DNA from: Hygrophila difformis
Taxonomy: Eukaryota; Streptophyta; Magnoliopsida; Lamiales; Acanthaceae
Direction: 5' to 3'
DNA: 64,000 nucleotides
Assembly (NCBI GenBank): GCA_030278955.1
Contig: JAOANR010000003.1
Coordinates: 22,901,050-22,965,049 of the forward strand
In this document: piece after piece, positions 33,058 through 45,721 of the stretch
Position numbering within the stretch: position 1 is the first letter of the stretch
Layout: the number at the start of each line of letters is the position of its first letter
Translations under genes and position numbers: made by a program
The notes under the pieces: generated by a model
Databases searched by the model: none
The model's input: only the letters and a program-made list of their open reading frames with translations
Told to the model about the DNA's origin: nothing

Positions 33058-35444
33058 AACACGGCCAGAATACGGGTTAAACAGGCCCGTTCATGCAAGA
33101 TCTAGTCTAATACAATAATTTCAAATAATATATCTTCCCAAAGTTCCCATGTATGCATATGACGATGCATAATTCTCAACTCTGAAAGAAAAAGGAAAAA
33201 AATATGGTTTGGTCATCAAAAACTTGCTGAGTAAGTTAACACAAACATGATTAAGGGGTTTCAAAGCCGTTATTTAGATTTTGAGAAAACATGTACACAA
33301 CACCACATCATTTAACTTATTTATCTAACAATAATTAAATGGCATAATTTAAAAGATAGAGATTTCATAAGATCATAAATATAATTCGCAAAGTAAAACA
33401 ATCGCAAGACACACTTTAAGGCATAATCTAAAAGGAACAGTTTTCGAGTCTTCTAGTTTCATATCTCATGTTTCAAGTTTATATTTCAATTGTCCTTCGG
33501 CAAGCTTTATTTATCAATTGTCTTCCGGCAAGCATTATATTTCAATTGCCTTTCGGCAAGCATTATATCTCAATTGCCTTTCGGCAAGCATTATATTTCA
33601 ATTGCCTTTCGGCAACCATTATATCTCAATTGCCTTTTGGCAAGCATTGTATTTCATGTGTATTTTATTTCAAAGGAATCCCCAATCATTTAAACCTTAA
33701 AGGCTAATTTCATGTTTCAACAAGATTTCAAGATTTGACTTCCGGTAAACCACTGTTTACTCTAAAATTCGTCTAAATTCAGATTTAATTCCAAAAATTC
33801 CGAAATTTCACTACTGACTCAGAAACGTCGAGATGAACAACTTTCGTGTTTTAACTTTTTCAATCCGAGATACCGAACCATGTCAAAAATATCAATTTTC
33901 GCAAGAACACAAATCTGTCCGAATTTTACATACCACAGTTTAAAGATATCGAGTTCTACCATAGCAAATCAACTCCAAATTTTATGAAATTTTACTGAGA
34001 CCATCTTAAGATGTTTATCTACAACTTTCATGTTCGGCAAAAGATCTAATTCAGTCTAGAACTAATGTCAAAAATGCAATCAAGATCAGACCTAAGTTCT
34101 GTCAAGAAATTCAAGATCTAATTTCAAGCAGTTCGGTTTTGGTTGGTTTTCACATATCAAATTGTCACGAAAAATTCTGAAAATTTACGGTGGTGTTCTT
34201 AACGTATAAATCTACAACTCCTATGTTTAGCACCAATCCTGAATCGGTCCAGATCTAAGTCAAAAATCAACCACAAGCTCGGACCAATAATCTGCCACCG
34301 TTTCAAGATCCAAACCCAAGGCAGGTCTGTTCGTGGTCGTTTTCGTATATCAAAACACGATGAAAAATTATGAAAATTTTACATTAGATAGATCTATGTC
34401 TTCGGAACGTTTTTTGTGATTTAAGTTTTTCCGTTTGAAGTCGTTTTAAGGTTCGGAAAAATTAGACAACACTGGTGCGCCGTTAGAAGATTTACGTTGG
34501 CAGATTTCATGTCCTTGATTCGAATCTTTAAATCTAACGTATTTTAATTTTGCCCAAAACCATGTAAGAGTTAACTTACAGATCTATGGATGTCTCGGCT
34601 CGATGATTCGGAGGCGTGGCTTCCACGTTCTTCGTTCTCCCTCCGAGATCCTTCGTTTTTCCTCAACGCGTCCGGATCGGGGTTTAGAATAGAAAAGAGG
34701 TTTAATTAGGATTCGTTTACGAATTTTGAATGGAAAGGAATGAACAAGATCTTACCACGAAAGCAAGGGTCTCCAAATTTTCGTCCAACTCAGTCTTCGA
34801 ATGCCTTCGTGCCTCCGACGACTCCGGGATTAGGGTTTCGACGTGTAGAGAGATTTCGTAGGGTTTCCAAAGTGCTTGGGGCTTCCAAGAGGGTTTATTT
34901 ATAGCTAACTAAGACCTAGGGCGTCCAAGATCTGACTCTAAGATTCTTGAGTCGAAAGATGTTCAACCGAAGTCGAAAAATCCGGATTCGGGCGAGTAAA
35001 TCTCGCACGGGGCGTTTCTGCCAGTTGGCGCGGTCGTGGCGCGGTCCCAAGCCAACAACCGCGCGGCCAGCGCGCCACTCACGCCTGGACTCCGGTCCGG
35101 GCGGGTCGTGCGATCCATCGCGCTTTTCCTCCTCTCTTTCGGACTTCTATCGCTCTATGTTCTCGGATTCGGATTTCCGGGATATCTTCGGGCTCCTATT
35201 TCCTATCGTCATTTTATTCGGGTCTAAATTTACATGTGGACTCGAGTTATTGAGTCCATCGATGTTGGGTTCACGTGTGACCATTTATTTAACTAAATTG
35301 TTTTCGGCTTCCCGGGTTCTCGAAATTTTGATTCCCTTTTTAATTTAAATTCCATTTCTCATTCGATTAAATTTATTTATTGATTTGCTGAATTCATTTT
35401 ATTTATTGTATTTATTTTATGTTGGAAAATTCTCGGGTATTACA
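33058..35444 (-). repeat. Inverted solo LTR (T2), right part with duplicated segment
   Basis: 33058-34473 repeats 12083-13505 of the left part almost exactly, including the 28-bp tandem array at 33484-33656. 34474-35444 is the unduplicated remainder. It ends CTCGGGTATTACA, then the target duplication CGGGC. Inverted TATA at 34896-34903; GC-rich U3 block near 35000-35120. Confidence 0.8.
33484..33656 (-). repeat. Tandem repeat in T2, duplicated copy
   Basis: Six units of CAATTGCCTTTCGGCAAGCA type, matching 12514-12690 with a few substitutions. Confidence 0.8.
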
Positions 35445-36875
35445 CGGGCGACGCGAAATTGGAGAGGATAAAGGAGTATATTGCCGTGGGTAAGGCAATA
35501 GGATTTGCTATCCATGAGGATGGAAGCATTCGCTTCAATGGGAGATGGTGTGTGCCTCAAAAGTGTGTCGAGTTGAAGCAAAGGTTGATGAATGAAGGTC
35601 ACAGTACACCATATTCCGTGCATCCCGGAGGTGACAAACTTTACAAGGACCTGAAGAAGATCTACTTGTGGCCGGGAATGAAAAAGGAAGTGGCAAACTT
35701 CGTGGCGAAATGCCTCACCTGCCAAAGGGTTAAGGCAGTGAGACATAAACCCTTAGGACTGATGTAACCACTAGAGATTCCAAGTTGGAAGTGGGATAGC
35801 ATCTCGATGGACTTCGTCTTGGGATTACCCCGATCACCTAAAGGCATGAACAAGATTTGGGTGATTGTGGATAGGCTAACGAAGACGGCCATATTTATCC
35901 CGATGAAGGACACGTGGACTATGGACCAATTGGCCCGAGCCTACATTCATAATGTGGTACGACGACATGGAGTACCACATGACATCATTTCTGACAGAGA
36001 CAGTAGATTTGTCTCTCATTTTTGGACGGAGTTACAAAAAGCTCTCGGTACTCAAATCAAAATGAGCACCGCATTCCACCCAATGATGGATGGACAAACC
36101 GAGAAAACGATCCAAACACTAGAAGACATGCTGAGAGGATGTGTGTTGGAGTTTAAGGGAAATTGGGAAGCTTATTTACCCTTAATTGAGTTTTCCTACA
36201 ACAATAGCTACCATGCTAGCATCGGCATGGCACCTTTCGAGGCGTTGTATGGACAAAAGTTCCGAAGCCCGTTGAGCTGGGAAGAAAGCGATAAGTCTGT
36301 GATAAGTGGGACCACAACTTGTCGAAGAAATGGCTCAACAGATAAAGGTGATTCAAGGGAAAACGAAAGCCGCTCAAGACCGTCAGAAGGGTTATGCTGA
36401 CGTGAGACGACGAGACCTAGAATTTCAAGTGGGAGATAGGGTCATGCTAAAGATATTACCCATGAAGGGGGTGATGCGCTTTGGCAAATGAGGAAAGTTG
36501 AGTCCTCGATACATAGGACCTTACGAGATTCTAGAACGAGTAGGAAATTTGGCCTACCGACTGGCTTTACCGCCATAATTAGATCGAGTTCATAATGTCT
36601 TCCATGTCTCACAATTCAAGAAATATGTGCCAGACCCGACACATGTACTTCAACCGGAAGTAATCGAACTCGATGAAGATCTGACTTATGAAGAAGTCCC
36701 AGTGCGAATTCTAGACGCTAAGGGGCGAGTAACGAGGAATAAAACTATCAAGATGGTCAAGGTTCTTTGGTCGAACCATGAAAGCGAGACAGCAACATGG
36801 GAGTTAGAATCGGACATGAGGGAACGCTATCCAACACTGTTCCAAACCGACACCGACACAGTTATGGGGACATAA
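35445..36875 (+). pseudogene. pol: pol 3' part of element 1: integrase and chromodomain
   Basis: The reading continues the linker interrupted at 11858 (LAQPG | GDAKLERIKEYIA). The HHCC zinc region is complete (CLTC near 35716). A TAA at 35765-35767 replaces a Gln codon. The integrase core has [15 protein letters not shown] and DGQTEKT. A 1-bp shift near 36300 changes frame, and stops follow near 36489 and 36577. The chromodomain ([16 protein letters not shown]) ends at VMGT and TAA 36873-36875. Together with 10976-11690 it shows that element 1 carries two integrase regions from two related elements. Confidence 0.85.
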
Positions 36876-36898
36876 CTGCAATCTTAAGGGGGAGAGGA
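36876..36898 (+). other. Polypurine tract of element 1
   Basis: CTTAAGGGGGAGAGGA lies directly before TGTGACACCG (36899), the position expected for plus-strand priming at a 3' LTR. Confidence 0.65.
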
Positions 36899-39232
36899 TG
36901 TGACACCGTGTATTTTCCGTACATTTTTGTAACCAAACAAATTCAAATTATTTTGAACTACGTTATGGCTTGATCCCTTCACAGGGTACGTAGGCAGCTT
37001 AGAAGTTTTAATTCTAAGTTCAGTCACAAAATAACAAAACAAACAAAATGATTCATTCTTAACACGAGAAAAGCCGAAACACAACTTCGAGGACGAAGTT
37101 GATTCTTAAGGAGGGTAGACTGTAATACCCGAGAATTTTGCAACATCAAAAAAATAAATAAATAAATAAAATAAATAAATAAATGAATAAATAAATAAAC
37201 AAAAAACAAAACAATAAGTAAATATAATAAATGAATAAACATAATATATAGACAGCCCCGGACACTTTTCAAAACATCCATACTCTCTATACGTTCGAAA
37301 ACCCTAATCCCGGAGTCGTCGGAGGCACGAAACCAAGGCGAGGACAGTCGTGGACGAATTCGGGAGACCTCTAACGTTGTGGTAAGTTCTGATCCGTTCG
37401 TTTCTTTACAATCTTGATTCGAAAACGAAACCTAACTTAATCTTTTCCCTTTCGACACCCGAATCGGATCTAGAACGAAGAACCCGACGAACCGAGGAGA
37501 TAAACGGTGGACTGGAAGCCAAGCCTCTGAATCAACGATCCCGGACGCCCAAAGATCTGTAAGTTAATCTTACTATGGTTTGGGAGGATTGAAAATACAC
37601 TTAATCTAAAGATTTAAACCAAGTACGTAAAATCTGTCAAAACGAAATCTTTAATGGCACAGTATATTTGCATCATTTTTCCGAACCCTTAAACCTATTC
37701 AAACGAGAAAACTTAAAACACAAAGAACGTTCCTAAGATGTAAATCAAGCTACTGTAAAATTTTCATAATTTTTTGTTATCATTTGATATCTGAAATCGA
37801 TCTCAACTGAACTGCTTTGAATTTGAATCATGAAATCTGGACAGAACTTAGGTCCGAACTTGTAGACGTTTTTGATAATAGATCTAGACCGATTCAAAAC
37901 TTTGGTTGAACATGAAAGTTGTAGGTATATGTCTTAGGTATCTCTCTGTAAAAGTTCATCAAATTTGGATTTAGTTTGCTATGGTAGATCTTGAAATCTT
38001 GAAACTGGTGTTGAAATTTTTGGACAGAATATTATCCTGTTAAAAATTGACGTTTTCACCTACTTCCGTATCTCGGATCGGAAAACTTAAAACATGAAAC
38101 TTGTTCATCTCTGTGTTTCCAAGTTACCGTCAAATTTTAGAATTTTCGGAGTTAAACCTGATTTTTAATGAATTTTGAAGTAAACTGTGGTTGACCGAGT
38201 CAAATCTTGATATCTTGTTGAAACGGTTGAACTAGCCTTTAATGTTTAAACGAGTAGAAGACTCTTTTGAAACAAATACAAGAAATCTGAAATTTAGGAA
38301 ATCCCCTTACAAACTTGATCTTTTAAAATATTTGGGTGAGTGCTCTGCAGGGTGTCCTCCTAACGATTCACTTCGTGCCTATATGAACGATGGTGACCCG
38401 CGCGAAATTTTGAGATATGTTGCCGAAACGGCATGAGATATATGGCCTACACTCTCGTGAATATCCATATGGGTTTCCTGAGGCTCCGGAGTGGTACTGG
38501 GTATGGCAGATACGGCTGCAGCCGCCGGGCTACCGGCTAAACTTGACGAGATTGCGATGCAATCGTGAGATACTTGAAATACTAAATCTTGAGTGTAATG
38601 GGGATAGTTAAAAATATTATTAGTTGTTGTTTAAATTATTAAATGTTTTATTTAAATTAATTATGGCTTTTATTTAAATTATGCTAAATGTATGATTGAT
38701 TAGTGCCATGAATTGATTATGCAAATTGGTTAGACAATTAAATTGAATTATTTATGATTTATTGTCATGATTTTATTTAAATATTAATTAATGGCTTTGA
38801 AACCCCACGATCATGTCTGTATTAACTTACTCAGCAAGTGTGCTGACCAAACCATTTTATTTCCTTTTTCCTTACAGAATATGTGGAATGAGCATGAGCA
38901 CTATATACATGGGGGAATTTTTGGGAAACTTTCTATTTTAAATTCTTGCATTAGACTATAGTATAAACGGGCCTATTTAACCCGTGTTTTGGCCATGTTG
39001 GCCCTATTTACATTTTCCGCTGCAATACTTATACTTAGATACTATTATTCCGCTGCATTATAATATTTATTTTGAACTTATATTGAATGGGCTACTTGAA
39101 TGGTTTTTAAATGTTTTAAATACTGCAATACCTAGCCTTGCATCTCTTTAGTGAGCTCGGAGAAAACGTGTCTTACTAGAGAGGTGTGGCGGTGACATCC
39201 CGACCTGGGTGACCAAAAACCGGGGTGTTACA
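36899..39232 (+). repeat. 3' LTR of element 1, internally deleted
   Basis: It begins TGTGACACCG like 3593 and contains the hairpin (37083-37100) and the second head TGTAATACCC (37121). At about 37253 it jumps from ATAATATATAGACA to CCCCGGACACTTTTC, losing the part of U3 that holds the GC-rich block and the TATA box. It ends GTGTTACA at 39232. If only the TGTAATACCC head is accepted, it would start at 37121. Confidence 0.65.
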
Positions 39233-39353
39233 CCCGCCGCTCGTCTCCTTCCTTCGCGAAGCAGTCCCTCCCGGCACATTGTATAGGAGTTTTGCTGTAT
39301 TCTTGTGAAAATATTGTTATTATACTGTGATAATAGCTAATTTCATTCAATAG
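39233..39353 (+). mobile_element. hAT leader fragment between two insertions
   Basis: A short stretch of the hAT element between element 1 and the Sirevirus. Its end, CATTCAATAG, is the Sirevirus target, and its phrases (ATATTGTTATTATACTGTGA) recur just after the Sirevirus at about 49580, which ties the two sides together. Confidence 0.5.
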
Positions 39354-40270
39354 TGTTGGGAACCAGTTTTGAGCAAATGTGTTCACAACCGATGTCTGGA
39401 CTACTTAGGTGAACCACCACAGTAAATGTTCGACAAACTATTTATAGAAAGGGTAGCTGACAAATATGCACGAAGATCTTCTCCAACGGTCTGCTGTTTC
39501 ATGTCCGGATTGTGCTCACGAAGTTTGGAAACCAAGATCTCCTAATCCGGACAACTCCATTCTAAGGATCAGTATAATTATGGTAAGATCTTACCTTGGA
39601 ATGGAGCGTTGGTGTCTCTCTTCAAATAAGCCGGCCAAGGGATGAGATGCACACGGCTCACATTACACACCTTTCTCTCTTGTGCTATTGAAGTAATTGT
39701 GAGAGACATTCATATTCCTTCCAGTGTTCGTGATCTAATCTTATTGAAGGAAGAGAGTCGATCAACACTTTCTCGGGTGACTTGATCGAGATTGTGCTAC
39801 TGTGTTCTTGATTGAAGTCGACGAATTCAATCAAGCCCTTCGAGGAGTCGTCAACACACGAGCCTAATTGATTACATTCGTGAAGGAGAAATTGCCAACA
39901 GTTTTCGACCAAGGGTGACTTGGAGGAGGAGCCTTCAAGGAATTGGAGGAAGGTCGGGGAGATCTTCACCAAGGCAGGGGGAGTGCTTTGGGTTGACAAT
40001 TCGATCCGCTTGGAGATCGGAGTTGGGCAATTCACAACACTATTGCTTAATTGTGGATCAAGTTAAACAAGTAGTGAAATCTCCTGGATTGGTATCCCCC
40101 AGTTGTAGGCTTGTGCGGAACTGGGTCAACAAACCTTGAGTTTGTTCTTTTACAGTTTATTTATATTCCGCTGCTCATCATTATTAAAACTGTTTAACGT
40201 GTCCACGAAAGGTGTCTGAACTAGTGTTACAGGACCAGTTTACTGGTTATCCTAGCAAACGGACCTAACA
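39354..40270 (+). repeat. 5' LTR of Sirevirus element
   Basis: TGTTGGGAACC to GACCTAACA, 917 bp. The 3' LTR is 10 bp longer, largely because of extra bases (AATCACAA) near 48600. A TATA-like TATTTATAG lies at about 39429. Confidence 0.85.
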
Positions 40271-40272
40271 AT

Positions 40273-40284
40273 TGGTATCAGAGC
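40273..40284 (+). other. Primer binding site, initiator tRNA-Met, Sirevirus
   Basis: TGGTATCAGAGC lies two bases after the 5' LTR. Confidence 0.85.
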
Positions 40285-42240
40285 CGCACGCTCGACAGCG
40301 AGATCCAGTCAAAGAAATTGATAACCAAGGTGGTTCAGTAACCAGACCCCCATTGCTCGATGGACCAAACTATGCCTATTGGAATGATCAAATGGAGGCA
40401 TTTCTCATCGCACTAGATGAAGGGGCATGGGATGCAGTAGAAACTCAATATCATCCTCCAGTTGAAGAAAAAGATGGTGTGAAAACTCTCAAACCAAGGA
40501 GTGAATGGACTGCAACCGAGAAACGTGCTGCATCAAAGAACTCCAAAGCATTGAATGCTATTCACAATGCTCTTACAAAGGATCAATATAGACTTATCGC
40601 TGGATGCAAGATTGCATACGACGTATGGACTACTTTAGCCAATACCTATGAGGGTATGGCTCCGGTAAAGAAATCAAGAATCATTACACTTGATGCTCAA
40701 TTTCATAAGATTACTATGGATGATAATGAAACTGTTGGCCAATATATTGGTTGCATTCGAGATCTAACCAACCAAGCTCTTCAGCTTGGCAAAGTGTATT
40801 CTCAACTGGACATTGTAGGTAAAATCATTGGGATGCTTCCAGAAAGATTCAACGCAAAGGTGGCTGCCCTCGAGCTATACAAGGACTTTGACAAATTGTA
40901 GGTTGATGAATTAATGGGTATCCTACAATCTTGGGAAATGGATCACTGCCCGAGGGGTAAAAGCAAACCAGTGGCATTCAAATCCGTGACCAAAGAGATG
41001 GAGGACTCTTCAATGGAAGATCTTGGAGACTACAGTGATGAAGAAGAGTTAGCCATGCTGTCCAAAAGGCTGAGTCAGATCCTAAAAAACCGAAGATCCA
41101 GATTCAACTCTTCCATGAAGAAGGATGCCGGGACATCTAATTCCAAACCTACTCCGAAAGTCTCTAAGTCGTTCGACAGAAACAGATCCAAACCATCTAA
41201 GACTGAGGATGACAAAGAAATCATCTGTTTTGAGTGTGGCGGAAGAGGTCATATCAAAAAGGATTGGGCTAATCTTCGACCAAAGGAGTCAAACAAATCA
41301 TACCAAGTAACATTCAGTGACTCCGAAGATGAGAAGGAGTCCAGTGAAAATGGTCCAGACTATGGAGTAGCATTCGCCGGGACATGGGATTCAGACAGTA
41401 ATGATGAAAACAATGCAGGTACCAGTACTAACTCAGTCAATATGGTTTCATCTAACATGGTGCATTCTTCTATCAGGGAACAGGAAGAGAGTATCAGCAA
41501 ACTCAACGAACTCTATGAAGAAATGTTCGAGAAATTGGAAATATCCATTGCTGAGTCAGTAGAACTGCAAGTCGAGAATGGAAATTTAAAGGAGCATATC
41601 CAGGGTATCGAAAACAGAAATCAAGAACTTGAAAAGATGTTCAAAGAACTGTCTAAATAGGTGGATGAACTACTTGAGAAAAATGCAGAACTCCAGAAAG
41701 ATAATGATGACCTAGAAGTGGAAAAGAATGACTACAAACTCTGGTACTATAGCATGCTTGGCAAGAAAGATGCTCTTCATACCGAACTGACTGAAGTTCA
41801 AGAAAAGCTTGCCAAGGCTGAAGACACTCTTGCTGCTTTGAACAAAGGAAAAGGAAAACTAGATGATGTCATATCTATGGGGAGACCAAGCAGTAACAAA
41901 AAAGGCTTAGGTTTTCAAGCTTCACCCTCAAAAGGGGTGAATAAAAGCAAATTTGTCTCCGGAGGAATGCTAAGTGAACACCAGACTACCAAGAAAGTTC
42001 TTCATCATACAAAAAGGAACAAATGGACGAGAAGACCTCCTCCTCCCATTCCACTCAGATGTGATTATTGCAAACTTGAAGGCCACAAAACTAAAAACTG
42101 TGGAATCATTGTGAGAGACCTACAAGCAGGAAGACCTATCATCTGGCCAAACGATAAAATCAAGATGAAGCTGATCTCCATCAAATGCGAATGGGTTCCT
42201 AAAGTTCAAAACAGATGCCATGTTGCCTTCTTATCGCATA
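40285..42240 (+). pseudogene. gag: gag of Sirevirus element
   Basis: One frame with TAG at 40899-40901 and 41658-41660, each followed by GTGGATGAA; both fit Gln (CAG) to stop by C-to-T. No ATG is seen at the expected start just after the primer site; the frame is open from there and the first in-frame ATG is near 40392, inside the domain, so the start codon seems lost. The UBN2-type gag domain covers about 40340-40900 (YAYWNDQMEAFLIALDEG). The first zinc knuckle at 41226-41267 reads CFECGGRGHIKKDW: the last Cys is Trp. A coiled coil follows (about 41480-41830). A second Cys-His cluster, CDYCKLEGHKTKNC, lies at about 42058-42099. This two-finger-plus-coil plan is typical of Sireviruses. Confidence 0.8.
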
Positions 42241-45200
42241 AGAAGAAATCTAAGGACACAGTATGGTACTTTGATAGTGGATGCTCCAAACACATGACCG
42301 GTGAAAGGAACTTGCTCAAACATTACAAGGAAATTGATGGAGGATTTGTTGTATTTGGAGATGGTAAAAAGGCTGCCCTGGTTGGACAAGGAACCATTGA
42401 GAACAACGGCTCACGAGAACTATCTCCAGTGTTTTTTGTTGATGGACTTCAAGCAAACTTGATTAGCATCAGTCAATTGTGTGATGAGGATCTTGTTGTG
42501 CAGTTCACCAAGAAAGATTGTCAAGTGCTCAACCAAAATCAAGAATGCATCATGAGAGGTTTGCGCTCAAAAAATAATTGTTATCATCTTGTTCAAACAT
42601 GCAATTTTGGCTCAGTTGCAGGAAAAAACCACATTATGCTATGGCATGAAAAGCTTGGGCATCTCAACTTCAAAGATCTGATCAGACTCAGTAGAACTGA
42701 AGCAGTCAAAGGTCTTCCTCACTTCAAAAACTCCAACGTGGAGTTCTGTGACGAATGTGCCAAGAACAAACAGCATAGGAGTTCACACAAGCTGTCTGAA
42801 CACCTCGGATCGACTAAATGTCTTGACCTACTGCACATGGATCTTATTGGTCCTACTGAGGTTGAAAGCTTGGGAGGTAAAAGATATATTTTTGTATGCA
42901 TTGATGATTATTCTAGATATACTTGGGTAGACTTTCTCAGGGAAAAAGGTGACGCTTTCAAAGCCTTTGAAAAATTAGGCAACCGCCTCATGACTGAGAA
43001 AGATACCAAAGTGAAAAGGATTCGAAGTGATCATGGACGAGAATTTGTAAACCAATCCTTTGAAGAATATTGCTCGGTTCATGGAATCAAGCATGAATTC
43101 TGGGCACCAAAAACTCCTCAACAAAATGGAGTAGTTGAAAGGAAAAATCGCACCCTGCAAGAAATGTCAAGGGTCATGCTAAATGCCAAAAATGTAGCTG
43201 AGTTCTTATGGGCTGAGGCTATCAACACTGCATGCTATACCATAAATCGGGTCTACTTGAGACCTAACTCCCTCATGACTCCATATGAGATATGGAAAGG
43301 TAAAAAGCCATCTATCACTTACTTTCATATCTTTGGTAGCAAATGTTTTGTCTTAAATGACAGGGAACATATGGGAAAATTCCAAGAAAAGAATCATGAA
43401 GGAGTGTTCGTGGGATAATCTATCACAAGCAGAGCATACATGATATATATTCCAAAGACCAGGAAAGTTCTTGAGTCCACAAACGTTGCCATAGAAGATG
43501 TCTCATGCAAAGATCCTGCTCATCTAAATGATGATGAAATTCCATCAACATTACCTAGCAGTCAGAATTCAAGTCAGAACAATGTTGAACAAATCACCTC
43601 TGGTGAAGAGTCCACTGAATCGGTCCAAACACCCAGTCTGAACTCCTTATCACATGACTCTGAGTCCCAGAAAGACCTCAATGAACATATTCACAAACAC
43701 CATGATCCTGAAGATATTATAGGTGATGTCAATGAAAAGAGGAAAACCCGAGGGAAGAAGATCGACTTCAAGGAATTAGCTGGTTTGCATTGCTATACAT
43801 CCAAGATCGAACCGTCCAAAGTAGAAGAGGCTCTCCAGGATGAACATTGGATAAATCCCATGCAGGATGAACTACTTCAGTTCAAAAGAAATGAAGTTTG
43901 GACCCTCGTTGAAAGGCCCAAGGACAAGAACATAATTGGTACCAAGTGGATCTTCCGCAACAAAAGTGATGAAAAAGGAAATATTATAAGAAACAAGGCA
44001 CGACTTGTCGCTCAAGGATACACTCAGGTTGAAGGAGTGGACTTCAGTGAAATATTTGCTCCTGTAGCAAGACTTGAAGCAGTTTGGCTCCTATTGTCCA
44101 TCGCATGCTCACTGGGATTCAAGCTCTATCAAATGGATGTTAAGAGTGCCTTCCTAAATGGTTGGCTCAATGAGGAAGTGTACGTAGAACAGCCCAAAGG
44201 ATTCGAGGATCCCCATCATCCACAACATGTCTACAAGCTCAACAAAGCCCCCTACGGATTGAAGCAAGCTCCTAGGGCTTGGTACGAAAGGCTCTCGAAG
44301 TACCTTCTTGAACACGGATTCGAAAGAGGAAGTCTCGACAAGACTCTATTCATTAAAAGAGAAAGCAAAGGAATCCTCATAGCTCAAGTCTATGTTGATG
44401 ACATTGTCTTTGGATCGACACATCATGTTCTCAAGGATCACTTCATCGAAATAATGGATAAGGAGTTCGAAATGAGCATGGTTGGGGAACTGACTTATTT
44501 CCTCGGCTTGCATGTTACACAAAAGAAAGATGGCATATTCCTGAGTCAACCCAAGTATGCTCGGAACATTGTCAAAAAGTTCGGCATGGAGTCCAGCAAA
44601 TCGGTCCGCACTCCTATAGGGACTAATGACAAATTGAGCAAAGATTCCAGTGGTCAAAGTGTGGATCAAAAACTCTATCGAAGCATCATTGGGAGTCTAT
44701 TAAGCCGACTCCAAGGAATCACACTTGAAAGCTGCCAAAAGAGTGATCAAATATGTGTCCGGGACAAGTGATCTTGGTATATGGTATTATAATGAATCTA
44801 ATCTCTCATTACTCGGTTATAGTGATGCAGATTGGGCAGGTGACACGGATGATCGAAAGAGCACGACCGGAGGATGCTTCTACATTGGAACCAACTTGGT
44901 TAGTTGGTACAACAAGAAACAAAGTTCCATCTCTCTTTCAACTGCCGAAGCCGAATACATCGCAGCTGGAAGTTTTTGTGCACAATTGCTATGGATGAAG
45001 CAAATGATGCTAGATTATGGAATTGATCAAGAAGTCCTCACTGTTCTATATGACAACATGAGTGCAATCAACATCTCAAAGAATCCAGTTCAACATGGGA
45101 GAACAAAGCATATTGAGCTCCGACACCACTTCATAAGAGAACTTGTTGAACGAGGAATTGTGTCCATACAACATGTCGGAACTACTGAACAACATGCTGA

Positions 45201-45276
45201 CATTTTTACTAAGGCTCTAGAACATGGCAGATTGAAGAAATTAAGAAGAGATCTTGGATTATGCACGATCACCTAA
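42241..45276 (+). pseudogene. pol: pol of Sirevirus element: PR-INT-RT-RH
   Basis: Copia order. Protease WYFDSGCSKHMTG near 42263. Integrase zinc region LWHEKLGHLN to CDECAKNK (about 42640-42780); core MDLIGPTEV near 42838, RSDHGREFVN near 43024, VVERKNRT near 43133. TAA at 43416-43418 where a Tyr codon is expected. Reverse transcriptase from about 43850, with [11 protein letters not shown] near 44132 and [10 protein letters not shown] near 44391. A deletion of roughly 50 bp near 44700 removes the end of RT and shifts the frame. RNase H continues in the new frame from 44725 (YSDADWAGD, SLSTAEAEYIA, HIELRHHFIRE) to TAA 45274-45276. Confidence 0.85.
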
Positions 45277-45721
45277 TATCCCAAAAATTGTGGAATAAGT
45301 TTTATATTTGAGAAATTTTCATATTTTTACATATATTTTATTACCTTAATGATTTTATTCTATTGTGTGGAATACTAACTCTTTTGGAAAGAAATCCTTG
45401 CAGATCAACCATGGTTACAATTCAATATGGTAGGAGTTAATTTTTAAACTTGATTCGAAAGCCCATCATTACACGTCCAGGGAAGGGATTGGCGGGAAAG
45501 GTTATTCACTTCCAAAATTCAAAAATATGATCATTACCGGCCTTGGAAACCGAGATCCACCTTCCATATCTTAACTAAGGGAAGTTTATCAAATCGTGCG
45601 CATATTCCCTTGATCGTGTTTCCTTATTTCCATAGGCTCTCCCTCCATAAACCCCCCGTAATTCTTCGAAAACTCTGTGATACTTCACTTGTTCTTGTCA
45701 AAAAGTTTTTTTTCAGCAACA
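45277..45721 (+). promoter_or_regulatory. pol-env spacer with candidate splice acceptor
   Basis: Non-coding 445 bp. It ends with a run of eight T then CAG (45706-45716), five bases before the env-like ATG at 45722. This fits a 3' splice site that would give a subgenomic env-like mRNA. The donor has not been identified. Confidence 0.4.

Larger units (their letters stand above)
3593..39232 (+). mobile_element. Ty3/gypsy chromovirus element 1 (Tekay/Del-like), host of further insertions
   Basis: This is a chromodomain-bearing Ty3/gypsy element with 5' LTR 3593-6520, internal parts 6521-11858 and 35445-36898, and 3' LTR 36899-39232. It is flanked by CCCGA (3588-3592) and CCCGC (39233-39237), a target duplication with one mismatch. 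It is interrupted at 11859-35444 by an inverted solo LTR which itself carries the A/B array. The domain order PR-RT-RH-INT-chromodomain and the long LTRs place it in the Tekay/Del group. It is dead: gag and pol carry several nonsense codons and frameshifts, and the internal region is chimeric near 11640-11860. Confidence 0.7.

Noticed and set aside
39685..40035. Antisense 116-codon open frame in both Sirevirus LTRs (also 48909-49259)
   Set aside because: It is present twice only because the LTRs are copies of each other; no start context, domain or silent-biased change supports it.
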